Positions 16,698-24,803 of a stretch of DNA of 64,000 bases are shown piece after piece. A program made the position numbers and the translations under genes. The notes under the pieces are model-generated. The model worked only from the letters and a program-made list of their open reading frames with translations, made no database searches and was not told the origin of the DNA. The stretch is from Christensenella intestinihominis (GTDB lineage: Bacteria; Bacillota; Clostridia; Christensenellales; Christensenellaceae), in assembly GCF_001678845.1 (NCBI RefSeq), contig NZ_MAIQ01000002.1:434001-498000 (forward strand), in the 5' to 3' direction. The first letter of the stretch is position 1. Each line of letters begins with the position of its first letter.

Positions 16698-16904
16698 TTA
16701 ATTGTTGCGATAAATACTATCATAGACTCTCTGCGCTTCCCGTCCAAGATCGTTCAGGTTATAAAATTTGTCAAATCCCTCTCGGTCTATAAAAAGGTGT
16801 AACTCCAGTAAAATTCGATTAACATCTTCTTCTTGAAGCAATTCTTCCCAATTTTCAAAATTTTCTTTGATGAATTTTTCATCTTGTTTGCTGAATTGAA
16901 TCAT
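16698..16904 (-). CDS. immunity-like small protein, family B copy 2
   Basis: A 68-residue family B paralogue (MIQFSKQDEKFIKENFENWEELL ... YNLNDLGREAQRVYDSIYRNN). Its start lies inside the end of family A copy 1 (26-base overlap), so the order on the minus strand is orphan tip, A, B, in one transcript. A bidirectional terminator follows. Function inferred from context as immunity or an accessory of immunity. Confidence 0.68.
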   Translation of the reverse strand: MIQFSKQDEKFIKENFENWEELLQEEDVNRILLELHLFIDREGFDKFYNLNDLGREAQRVYDSIYRNN

Positions 16905-17133
16905 TTTCCAGACCTTTCTTCCGCTTTGCCATTCGGCCAAAATAATACTGATCCACATCAAAATCAAGGCCGTATGCCGCCCTCTCATCTTCCCGCAAAT
17001 ATTCACGAATGATAGTCAGTACTTCCATGTAAGCAAGGATTTCTCCATACACAACTTCGTTTTCTTCTTCTTTCAGAAGGTCCTCTAGCCATTCCTTCAC
17101 TTCGCTGATTAAATCCAGTGCTAATCCGTTCAT
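16879..17133 (-). CDS. immunity-like small protein, family A copy 1
   Basis: An 84-residue acidic helical protein (MNGLALDLISEVKEWLEDLL ... YGLDFDVDQYYFGRM). Its ATG overlaps the TGA of the orphan toxin tip (ATGA at 17130-17133), a coupling typical of toxin-immunity pairs. The last 26 bases overlap family B copy 2. The part after the DFDVDQYYF motif is duplicated out of frame at 14352-14463. Not a family I can name. The best guess is the immunity protein for the KDGGKHNGKY-type tip. Confidence 0.7.
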   Translation of the reverse strand: MNGLALDLISEVKEWLEDLLKEEENEVVYGEILAYMEVLTIIREYLREDERAAYGLDFDVDQYYFGRMAKRKKGLENDSIQQTR

Positions 17134-17516
17134 TTTATTATCCCCCTTTCCCGTAAAATCCCTAGCATAATAGACGCTTCCTGTGCGTTTCGCAGTGCAT
17201 CTTTTCTCCATTTTTCTAAAGACCATATTTGCTTATTCAGAGGCTTCTGGTTCCAATTTTCTATATACCGCTCAGGATGTGCAATTTTATCATGATGTAA
17301 CTCTACTTGGTAAACATAGCTATTATAAGCCTTATTCACCTGATTATCCTTCCACTTCAAAGCATTAACATACTTTCCATTATGCTTTCCGCCGTCTTTT
17401 GCAGTGATATATGCATTGTCAGTTATTATTATATCACCGTTATCATTCGTTTTACGCACGAAATTTCCCCAGATTGTTTCCTGCGCCGCAAACGCACAAC
17501 AAAAAAAGGAGCACAT
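17130..17516 (-). pseudogene. orphan toxin C-terminal tip (silent cassette)
   Basis: The frame encodes the junction AQETIWGNFVRKTN, nearly the same as AQETIWENFVRETN in the full-length toxin. A different tip of about 105 residues follows (DGGKHNGKYVNALKWKDNQVNKAYNSY ... ILRERGIIK), then an overlapping immunity-like gene. There is no proper start: the only in-frame ATG lies in the loop of a terminator hairpin and has no ribosome site. This is the layout of a displaced or reserve tip known from CDI, Rhs and similar polymorphic toxins, where recombination at the shared junction brings the tip into use. The tip's activity is unknown. Confidence 0.78.
17444..17486. repeat. 43-bp junction repeat, orphan copy (partner at 18512-18554)
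   Basis: Both copies begin CATTCGTTT and end CAGATTGTTTCCTGCGC, and they agree at 40 of 43 positions. They encode the same junction peptide in the same frame in the orphan tip and in the full toxin. They are direct repeats 1,068 bp apart, so recombination would delete the present tip and its immunity gene and fuse the orphan tip onto the toxin. Confidence 0.85.
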
Positions 17517-17530
17517 TGCTGTGCTCCTTG
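17503..17530 (-). terminator. terminator after family B copy 1
   Basis: On the minus strand, GGAGCACA / TGTGCTCC stem with a 4-base loop followed by TTTTTTTGTTG. It ends the toxin-immunity transcript before the silent cassette. Confidence 0.85.
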
Positions 17531-17546
17531 TTCCGCAGTTTTTTAA

Positions 17547-17765
17547 CTATTCATTGTTCGCATTGTTGTAATAAATGCTATCATAGACCCTCTGCGCGTT
17601 CCGTCCGAAATCATTCAAATTATAGTTTTCATCAAAACCTTTATACATTATTAAATCATCAATCATCTCTAATATTTTATTTATATCTTGCTCGGTAAAA
17701 ATATCTTCCACATTTTCAAAATTCTCCATAATGAACTCTTTATCTTGTTTGCTGAATTGAATCAT
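17547..17765 (-). CDS. probable cognate immunity protein of the toxin, family B copy 1
   Basis: 72 residues (MIQFSKQDKEFIMENFENVEDIF ... YNLNDFGRNAQRVYDSIYYNN). It starts 12 bases after the toxin stop, with a GGAGAGTAG ribosome site, and is followed by a terminator. Direct position behind a polymorphic toxin is the usual place of the cognate immunity gene, so this copy probably neutralises the RNase-like tip. The family has three further copies in the array (14124, 14496, 16698), which may be immunity genes kept from earlier tips. Confidence 0.72.
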   Translation of the reverse strand: MIQFSKQDKEFIMENFENVEDIFTEQDINKILEMIDDLIMYKGFDENYNLNDFGRNAQRVYDSIYYNNANNE

Positions 17766-18511
17766 TTTCTACTCTCCTTATTTGAAATATTTAGGATTAC
17801 ATTGTATCAACATTCCTGTGTCCGGATTAATTCTTACGATACAATTCTTTCCTTTATATATGACCGATTTTAGCCCATTACTACTAATTTGAACTTGACT
17901 AACAGAAACAGGATTTTTTAACGCCTCCAACGCGTCTTCTATCATAACGCCCCGGCGCATCCCAGATATCGGAATATCGTTCGCTGCCTGCTGGCCTATG
18001 ATCCTGTCCACAAAGTGCGATACAAATCCCTTGATTTCTACTCCGTCTTTTGTTTGCTGTCCTACAATCGAAGCGTCTATCTGTCCGCTGGTATCTTTAT
18101 ACTGCTTATACCCCACCAACACTGATATATCTTCCTTGTCTACCGCCCGCATATATCCATCCATCAAATATGCTTCTTTCGGGTCAGTATAGCGCAATTC
18201 ATTGTATTCGGCAAGGCTTTTCGGCGCTCCTTCCATATTATAGGCCTCAATCAGGCTTTGATACTCCGTCTCGCTGCTGATCTGGGTATACGGCTGATAG
18301 GTGTCCGACGAGATGCTTTCTGTGTAAACATCGTTCGTCCTCCCGCCTCCCGTCTTGTCAAACACCATTCCCGGCGTTCCGCTTTCCACGTCTCCCGCCG
18401 GGAACCTCGCGCCCTCCGGCGTCACGTATTCCATTCCGGGATTGTAGGCGCTTCCCTCCGGCGTTTGCGGCAGTTCTCCCGGATTCAGTCCGCGTTCCTT
18501 GGCGATGATTT

Positions 18512-18554
18512 CATTCGTTTCTCGCACGAAATTTTCCCAGATTGTTTCCTGCGC
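18512..18554. repeat. 43-bp junction repeat, copy inside the toxin gene
   Basis: Partner of 17444-17486 (40 of 43 identical). It marks the border between the conserved toxin body and the part that changes. Confidence 0.85.
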
Positions 18555-20329
18555 TTTTTTCAGCCTGCTGTTTTGGAACCGGTGCGTCATGATTGCCAGC
18601 GCCTGCGCCGCCGTCCCCTCGATTGCGCCGCCCGCCGCCGATGCCGCCATTTCCATCACCGGCTGCCGCACGAAAAATTCCATGTTTGCTTCCCGCGTCG
18701 CGGCTTCCTCGTTCAGGCCGTTTGCCATCAGCCCACTGCGGAACTGCTCGTAATAACTGTTTTCCCCCATCACATACATATCTGCCAGTGTCTGTGTATA
18801 GCTGCTCACAGCCGCTTCCGTCACTTCCAGCCCGGCCTGCTTCAGCATCCCCTTTGCGAACGCTATCCCACTTTCAGGCGCGCTTCCGGCAAGTTTATAA
18901 AATTCCTGCGCCGGGATTGCCGACATTGCCGCGTCCACCGTTCCGCTGATGGCTCCCGCCTGCATCATCTGGTCTACGTTCCCGCCACGTTTCCCCACGC
19001 TATACATCGTGTTTCCCGCCGTCTGCGCGCCGATCAGGGCCGGAGCCACCGCAGGCCCTGCCATCATCATCGGCAGGGTTTTCCCAATCCCGAGACCCAT
19101 ATCCACAATTGCAACCATCTCCGGGGATAATCCTTCCACCAGCGCGTCCCGCGTAATCTGTTCGTTGCGTTTCAGGTTCCCCGAAACGCCGTACATATTC
19201 ACGTTGCGGTATTCCCCTGTCACCGCATTCTGGATTTTTTGGCCGATGGTCTCGCCCACCATCCCAAAGGCCCCGGCAATACCGCTCATTATGTTGCTTC
19301 CCGCTTCATAGGCGCGCATAATTCCGCTGTCGTTCTCCGCCATGAATGCCGCCCGGTTTTCTGCAATAAAGTCGCTCTTCCGTTTGTCAAGGTCGCGCTC
19401 GAGCAGCTTGTAAAATTTATCGGCCTCCTCGGGCGCGCCGATGCCGTAATAGTAATTGATGATATCCCGTTCGCCCTCCGTCATAAACGCTTCCTTGCGG
19501 ATAAACGCCCCTGCCAGCAGGTCGCCCCCGTCCACCATCGCCACCATTTTCTGCTGCTCCGGCGTTCCGTTCTGCGCAAGATTATTGAGAAGGTTATCGT
19601 CGCTATAGGCCTGTTCATATTTGTTGTCTTCCGCCTTCTGCCCGGCCTCCACGATTGCGTCGAACCGTCCGGGGTTTTCCTGCGCATGGGAAATTTCCCG
19701 CTCGATATCCTCCAGCTTGAATATGTCGTTCGCCTGCGTTTTTGGGCCCTTATGTTATTGACCTTCGTCTGCCTTGCCTGGTTTCCGGCCACCAGTTCGT
19801 TATATTTGTTTCCTGCGGAAATTGCATTTTCTATCACATCCCGCCCTGCTTCCGTTTTCAGCGCCTCTTCCGGGAGGTTCCCATATAACGCCATCACCTC
19901 CTGCTGGTTCCTGTACATCTCGTCGTTTTCATCATAAAATTTCTGGTCCGCTTGCGTCTGTCCGGCGTTTATGGCTTCGTCATAGCTTTTGTTGACTTCA
20001 TCGCGGAATGCTTGCGTCTCGTCGCTGGTTACCGTCTGTAGTCCCGTGCCCAGCCGGTTCGTGTAGTCCGCCCAATCCTTCGTCTTCCGGCCCTGCGCGG
20101 CTCTCGCCGTCATATCCGCAAGCGCCTTTGTCTGGTCGGGAACCGCGAACGGGGCGGGCGCGGGCTGCCATGCCGAAACCCCGCCTCCCGCGTTGCTCCC
20201 TTGCCAGCCCGCCGCCAGCTTCTCTTCGGGAGTCAGCCGCGAAAACGCCGCGATACTTTCCGCAGACCCGGGCGCGTATTGGGTCACTCTCCCCGCATCC
20301 ACGGGCAAAAATGCGCCTGTACTTTGCTT

Positions 20330-20608
20330 CTTCGGCGTTCCCCCGCTGCCGTCCGGCCGCCATGCGCTCCCCGAATTTTTGATGCTCCCCGCCGTCACAC
20401 GCGCTCCGCCCGTGCTTTGCTTCTTCGCCGTTTCCCCGCTTCCGTTCGGCCGCCGTGCGCTCCCCGAATTTTTGATATTTCCCGCTGTTACGCGCACTCC
20501 GCCCGTGCTTTGCTTCTTCGCCGTTTCCCCGCTTCCGTTCGGCCGCCATGCGCTCCCCGAATTTTTGATATTCCCCGCCGTCACGCGCGCTCCGCCCGTG
20601 CTTTGCTT
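20330..20608 (-). repeat. three tandem 93-bp repeats in the toxin N-terminus
   Basis: Each unit encodes 31 residues of the form KQSTGG-RVTAG-IKNSGSA-RP-GSG. The units differ by only a few residues, and a partial fourth begins at KQSTGAF. Basic, Gly/Ser-rich and probably disordered. Unit number could vary between strains. Confidence 0.9.
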
Positions 20609-20744
20609 TCTTTGTGCGGCGGCCTTTTTTTCTTCCTCCTCCTTCGTCTTTTTCCTGTCTTTCCCCCTGGTATAGCTTGTCATTTTATCCTCCTTCGGCT
20701 TTGTGGTTTTGCCATATACCCGCCTTTCGGCGCTCATTGAAGCA

Positions 20745-20803
20745 ACAAAAAAGAGCACGGTTTCCCGTACTCTCTTCACTTCTTCCACATTAGCATTATA
20801 TCA
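20745..20803 (-). promoter_or_regulatory. toxin promoter and leader terminator (possible attenuator)
   Basis: On the minus strand an extended -10 (TGATATAAT; TATAAT at plus-strand 20795-20800) faces the toxin. About 20 bases downstream, before the toxin ATG, lies a strong hairpin, GAGTACGG / CCGTGCTC with a GAAA tetraloop, followed by TTTTTTG (20745-20778). A terminator between promoter and start suggests attenuation or a constantly low expression level. Confidence 0.65.
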
Positions 20804-20881
20804 GAAAAACACGGCCATTTGCATGACATCCTCCCGACATCTTTTTACCATGCCCGGTTATCCCCGACGATTCCGCGCAAC

Positions 20882-20920
20882 AAAAAAACGCCGGAACAAA
20901 TGCAGCTCCGGCGGTTTTTT
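20882..20920. terminator. serS terminator (bidirectional)
   Basis: CGCCGGA / TCCGGCG stem flanked by AAAAAAA and TTTTTT, directly after the serS stop on the minus strand. Confidence 0.88.
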
Positions 20921-20926
20921 CAATTG

Positions 20927-22201
20927 CTATTTTATCCCGCGGATCGATTCCCTTCCCATATAGGGCTGCAAGGCCAGCGGCACCTTGATGCTGCCGTCCG
21001 CCTGCTGGTAATTTTCCATGATCGCCGCAACCGTACGCCCTACGGCGAGCCCGCTGCCGTTGAGGGTATGCACATATTTCAGCGAACCGTCGCCGTCGCG
21101 GAAGCGGATATTCGCGCGCCGCGCCTGGAAATCCTCAAAATTCGAGCAGGACGAAATCTCCACATACCGGCCATAGCTCGGCATCCACACCTCGATGTCG
21201 TACGTCTTTGCGGATGAAAATCCGAGGTCGCCGCCGCACAGCAGCACCACGCGGTATGGAATCTGCAAAATCTGGAGGATGCTTTCCGCGTTTGCCACCA
21301 GCTTTTCCAGTTCAAGGTAGGAGTCTTCCGGGCGTGTAAATTTCACAAGCTCCACCTTGTTGAACTGGTGCAGGCGTATGAGGCCTTTCGTGTCCCTCCC
21401 CGCACTGCCCGCTTCCGCGCGGAAGCACGGCGTATATGCGCAGCGGTAAATGGGAAGCTCTTCCCCGTCGATAATGGATTCGCGGTACATATTCGTCACC
21501 GGCACCTCCGCCGTCGGGATCAGGTACAGGTCCGTATCCTCAATATGATACATATCCTCCGCGAATTTCGGAAGCTGGCCCGTGCCCTCCATGGACTTCT
21601 GATTCGCCACAAACGGCGGGATGACTTCCGTATATCCGTTTTGCTCGGTGTGCGTATTCAGCATGAAGTTCATGACCACGCGTTCAAGGCGCGCGCCAAG
21701 CCCTTTATAAAACACAAAGCGGCTGCCCGCAACCTTCGCCCCGATCTCCGGGTCCAGGATGCCGAGGTCATGCCCCAGGTCCCAGTGGGCCTTCGGCTCA
21801 AAATCAAATTTGGTCGGTTCGAGGAATTTACGGATTTCCTGATTGTCGCTGTCGTCCGTGCCTGCCGGAACGCTTGCGTCCGGGCGGTTCGGAATCGCCA
21901 TCATCAGCTGGTTCAGGCGGGCCGACATAATTTGCAGCTCCGCGTCATAATCCTTGATCTGCGAGGCGAGAACCTTCATTTCCATCATAACGCCCGCGAC
22001 GTCCTCGCCTTTTTTCTTCATCACGGGAATTTCCTTGGAAATCCTGTTGCGCTTTGCCTTCAGCTCTTCCACCTTTGTCATCATTGCGCGGCGTTCCTCG
22101 TCGAGCTTCATCACCGCATCAAGCTCGATCTGTTTTCCCCGCTTTTTGAGCGCGTCCGCAACCGTCTTGAAGTTGTCGCGCAATACCCTTAAATCCAGCA
22201 T
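20927..22201 (-). CDS. serS: seryl-tRNA synthetase
   Basis: A 424-residue class II synthetase that charges tRNA(Ser). The N-terminal long helical hairpin binds the tRNA arm (about residues 25-110, charged coiled coil). Motif 2 appears as [23 protein letters not shown] (about 265-290) and motif 3 as [12 protein letters not shown] (about 385-400). Length is normal. AAGAGG lies 9 bases before the ATG. It follows argS by 72 bases on the same strand, so the two synthetases are probably co-transcribed. No T-box was seen ahead of either. Confidence 0.97.
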   Translation of the reverse strand: MLDLRVLRDNFKTVADALKKRGKQIELDAVMKLDEERRAMMTKVEELKAKRNRISKEIPVMKKKGEDVAGVMMEMKVLASQIKDYDAELQIMSARLNQLMMAIPNRPDASVPAGTDDSDNQEIRKFLEPTKFDFEPKAHWDLGHDLGILDPEIGAKVAGSRFVFYKGLGARLERVVMNFMLNTHTEQNGYTEVIPPFVANQKSMEGTGQLPKFAEDMYHIEDTDLYLIPTAEVPVTNMYRESIIDGEELPIYRCAYTPCFRAEAGSAGRDTKGLIRLHQFNKVELVKFTRPEDSYLELEKLVANAESILQILQIPYRVVLLCGGDLGFSSAKTYDIEVWMPSYGRYVEISSCSNFEDFQARRANIRFRDGDGSLKYVHTLNGSGLAVGRTVAAIMENYQQADGSIKVPLALQPYMGRESIRGIK

Positions 22202-22273
22202 AGTAAAAACCTCTTATCCATTCATAATTATTCAATATCGCAGCAGGAATGCGCCATGCCCGCATGCGCGTAC

Positions 22274-23965
22274 TTACATTTTGTTCGGCGCTTTAATCCC
22301 CAGCAGCTTAAGCCCCGTTTTCAGCGTATCCTTCACCGCGCGGGTCAGCGCCACGCGCGCATTGGTCTGCGCCGCATTATCGTCAATGATCCTGTATTCA
22401 TAATAATACTTGTTAAACGCCTGGGCAAGGTCCAGAAGGTAGCGCGTTACATAGAACGGCTCGTTTTTCTCGCTTGCCGCCACAATCGTCTGCGGGAACG
22501 CCGCGAGCAGCTTCAGCACCGCAAACGCATCGTCGTTTTCCAGCACCGAAAGGTCCGCGTCCGCGCCCGTATCCTGGTGCCGCGCAAGTACCGACGCGCA
22601 GCGCGTATGCGTATACTGCACATACGGGCCTGTTTCCCCGTCATAATTCAGCACCCGGTCAAACGAGAACGTAATGTCCTTGATCCGGCTTTGCGAGAGT
22701 GTGGAAAAGATTACCGCGCCGATGCCGATATCGGAGGCCACCTGCTCCTTGTCCGCGAGGCCGGGGTTCTTTTCCTCGATTACTGCCAGCGTCTTTTCCA
22801 CCGCTTTTTTCAGCACATCCTCAAGCAGTACGATTTTGCCCTTGCGGGTAGACATCGTCCCGTCCTCGAGCGACACCATGCCGAACGCCACATGCTCGCA
22901 GCCCGAAGCCCATTCATGGCCCATTTTCTTAAGCACCGCGAACAGCTGCTTGAAATGCAGGTTCTGCTGGTACGCCACCACGTACAGGTTTTTATAAAAA
23001 TCATACGTTTTCTTGCGGTATTCCGCCGCCGCCAGGTCGCGCGTCGCATACAGCGTCGTTCCGTCCGATTTCAGGATGATCGCCGGGGGCAGGCCTTCCT
23101 CGTCGAGGCGCACCACCCACGCTCCTTCGCTTTGCTCAAGCAGCTTTTTCCCGCGCAGCTCATCCAACACAGCCGGGATTTTATCATTGTAAAAGCTTTC
23201 GCCCGCAAAGCTGTCAAACTGCACGTCCAGAAGCGCATATACACGCTTTGCCTCGCGCAGGGTAAGTTCCTTGAACCACCCGAAAATACGCAGCGCTTCT
23301 TCGTCGCCGTCCTCGATCTTCTTGAACCACGCGCGTCCCTGTTCGTTGAGGCTTTCGTCTTTTTCGGCTTCCTCATGGAAGCGCACATACAGCTTGAGCA
23401 TCGCGGACACGGAATCCCTGTTGATCTCGTCGTCGTTTCCCCACATTTTATATGCCGCGATCAATTTGCCGAACTGGGTGCCCCAATCGCCAAGGTGGTT
23501 CACGCCCACCACATTATATCCAAGATATTTATAAATTTTATATAAGGCGCTGCCAATCGCCGTACTCGAAAGATGGCCGATATGGAACGGCTTTGCGATA
23601 TTGACGGAAGAATAATCGATTACCACCGTTTTGCCGGCGCCGATTTCCGACCGGCCCCAGTTTTCGCCTGCCGCACCAAGCGCGTCAAGCACGCTTTCCG
23701 CATAAAACTTCCTGTCATAAAAAAAATTAAGGTAGCCGCCCGCCACTTCCACACGCTCTACAAAATCCGGCGCTTCAATTTTTTCCGCAAGCTCCTGCGC
23801 AATCACCGGCGGCACCTTGCGCAGCTCTTTCGCCAGCTTAAAGCACGGCAATGCCGCGTCGCCCATCTTCGGGTCGGGCGGCGTTTCGATCATTTCCGCG
23901 ACCTGTCCCGCGGGAAGCTCCGCCGCTTTTGCAATTGTTTCCGCGAGTGCGGTTTTCAAATCCAT
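22274..23965 (-). CDS. argS: arginyl-tRNA synthetase
   Basis: A class I synthetase of about 563 residues. The N-terminal Add-1 domain (about residues 1-110) is followed by the HIGH motif (FHIGHLSSTAIG, about 125-135), the LGDWGTQFGKL signature of ArgRS, a KMSKS-like loop (MSTRKGK, near 370) and a C-terminal helical anticodon domain ending GIKAPNKM. The start at 23965 has ideal spacing to GGAGGA. The ATG at 23971 is too close. Its promoter at 24000-24028 is well formed. It is the first gene of an argS-serS unit. Confidence 0.97.
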   Translation of the reverse strand: MDLKTALAETIAKAAELPAGQVAEMIETPPDPKMGDAALPCFKLAKELRKVPPVIAQELAEKIEAPDFVERVEVAGGYLNFFYDRKFYAESVLDALGAAGENWGRSEIGAGKTVVIDYSSVNIAKPFHIGHLSSTAIGSALYKIYKYLGYNVVGVNHLGDWGTQFGKLIAAYKMWGNDDEINRDSVSAMLKLYVRFHEEAEKDESLNEQGRAWFKKIEDGDEEALRIFGWFKELTLREAKRVYALLDVQFDSFAGESFYNDKIPAVLDELRGKKLLEQSEGAWVVRLDEEGLPPAIILKSDGTTLYATRDLAAAEYRKKTYDFYKNLYVVAYQQNLHFKQLFAVLKKMGHEWASGCEHVAFGMVSLEDGTMSTRKGKIVLLEDVLKKAVEKTLAVIEEKNPGLADKEQVASDIGIGAVIFSTLSQSRIKDITFSFDRVLNYDGETGPYVQYTHTRCASVLARHQDTGADADLSVLENDDAFAVLKLLAAFPQTIVAASEKNEPFYVTRYLLDLAQAFNKYYYEYRIIDDNAAQTNARVALTRAVKDTLKTGLKLLGIKAPNKM

Positions 23966-23999
23966 TCCCATTCCTCCGGTTCATTTCACAGTAACTTTA

Positions 24000-24028
24000 A
24001 ATATACCATAAAAAGAAGGCCTTGTAAA
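24000..24028 (-). promoter_or_regulatory. promoter of argS-serS
   Basis: Minus strand: TTTACA (plus 24023-24028), 17-base spacer, TATATT (24000-24005) with an upstream TGG. About 35 bases before the argS start. Confidence 0.75.
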
Positions 24029-24109
24029 CAAGCCGATACCGCACGGTTGACGCATTCCGGCACATCTGGAGGCACCTAAAATCATGTCAATGTTTAACAA
24101 ATCGAGAAA

Positions 24110-24136
24110 CAAAAAAACCGCATTTCTGCGGTTCAT
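24110..24136 (-). terminator. terminator after the small lipoprotein gene
   Basis: AACCGCA / TGCGGTT stem with a short loop followed by TTTTTG on the minus strand. Confidence 0.8.
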
Positions 24137-24150
24137 TTGCTTGTTGATGC

Positions 24151-24480
24151 TTATTTTCTTTTCAGATTAACTACCCCGTCAACTTCCATTGTATCGCCTT
24201 TTAAGACAAACGTAACATCCTGACCTTTCCTCGTCACTATCACATTATCGCCATCTACTTTATATGTGAGCGCTTCAGCTTCACTATCCGTAGCGTACTT
24301 GAATTCCGCCGTTCCATCGTCGTTGAATTTCATATATCCTCCGTCAGCAACTGTCCCGTCAGCTTGAACAAGACTCCATTCTCCAACGACTCCATTGTCA
24401 CTGCTTCCTGAGCATGCAATCATAGAAAGCGCTAAACAAACCAGTAACCCGAAAACAATAATCTTTTTCAAATTCTTCAT
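24151..24480 (-). CDS. small secreted lipoprotein
   Basis: 109 residues. The N-terminal signal peptide ends in a lipobox (LSMIAC), with the lipidated Cys near residue 23, so the protein should sit on the outer face of the membrane. The mature part is a short beta-rich domain with repeated glycine-turn strands (GEWSLVQADGTV, MKFNDDGTAEF, KGDTMEVDG). This pattern is seen in lipocalin-like DUFs that describe 'model fit' beta barrels. Function unknown. The ATG at 24480 is placed 9 bases after AAAGGCGG. Monocistronic with its own terminator. Confidence 0.8.
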   Translation of the reverse strand: MKNLKKIIVFGLLVCLALSMIACSGSSDNGVVGEWSLVQADGTVADGGYMKFNDDGTAEFKYATDSEAEALTYKVDGDNVIVTRKGQDVTFVLKGDTMEVDGVVNLKRK

Positions 24481-24677
24481 AAGCACACCGCCTTTAAAAT
24501 TTTAATTATACCTTACCAGTTTTATCAAATATTATCAAGTATTTTGATATATTTTACCACAAAGTAAAAACGTCACCCTTGCGGTAACGCTCTCGTCAAT
24601 TCTTTACAGTATCAGTATATATTTGAAAGGGTATCGTTTGGCACCATAAAGACGCGGTTTTATCAATGCGCGCATTA

Positions 24678-24686
24678 TGCTATAAT
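24678..24686 (+). promoter_or_regulatory. extended -10 promoter of the apbE cluster
   Basis: TGCTATAAT (TGnTATAAT form) 34 bases before the small ORF start. No good -35 was seen, which fits an extended -10 promoter. The 190 bases upstream of it (24487-24677) hold nothing else that I can support. Confidence 0.6.
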
Positions 24687-24719
24687 GAGCAAAGATTTAC
24701 GAATGCTAAGGGGGCATCT

Positions 24720-24803
24720 ATGAAGCTTGGACTGAAACGTTTTCTATTTTTAGTGCCGTTCCTCGCGGCGGCGATTGTATTTTTGGTGCTTTCCGCAAAA
24801 TGA
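24720..24803 (+). CDS. 27-residue single-span membrane peptide ahead of apbE
   Basis: An ATG at 24720 with AAGGGGGC 5-12 bases upstream opens a frame encoding a basic start (MKLGLKR) and one hydrophobic helix (FLFLVPFLAAAIVFLVL), ending SAK. The stop overlaps the apbE start (ATGA), as expected for coupled translation. It may be a real small membrane protein or a leader that couples ribosomes into apbE. It has no recognisable family. Confidence 0.55.
   Translation: MKLGLKRFLFLVPFLAAAIVFLVLSAK

Larger units (their letters stand above)
17778..20683 (-). pseudogene. large polymorphic toxin with BECR-type RNase-like C-terminal tip, frameshifted
   Basis: From ATG 20683 (AAGGAGGATAAA site) the intact product would be about 968 residues. 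The N-terminus is Lys/Glu-rich, then three 31-residue repeats, then a long helical part. A shift by one base is needed at a run of five T (19739-19743). Beyond it the second frame continues smoothly from QANDIFKLEDIERE to 17778. The middle has Gly/Ala-rich hydrophobic stretches (about residues 470-540). The shared junction AQETIWENFVRETN lies near residue 710. The last 75 residues (ALEALKNPVSVSQ ... YKGKNCIVRINPDTGMLI) resemble BECR-fold RNase toxins such as the Ntox50 type. No signal peptide. The delivery route is unknown. Confidence 0.7.

Noticed and set aside
23990-24150. T-box leader before argS
   Set aside because: The promoter lies only about 35 bases from the start, so there is no room for a T-box.
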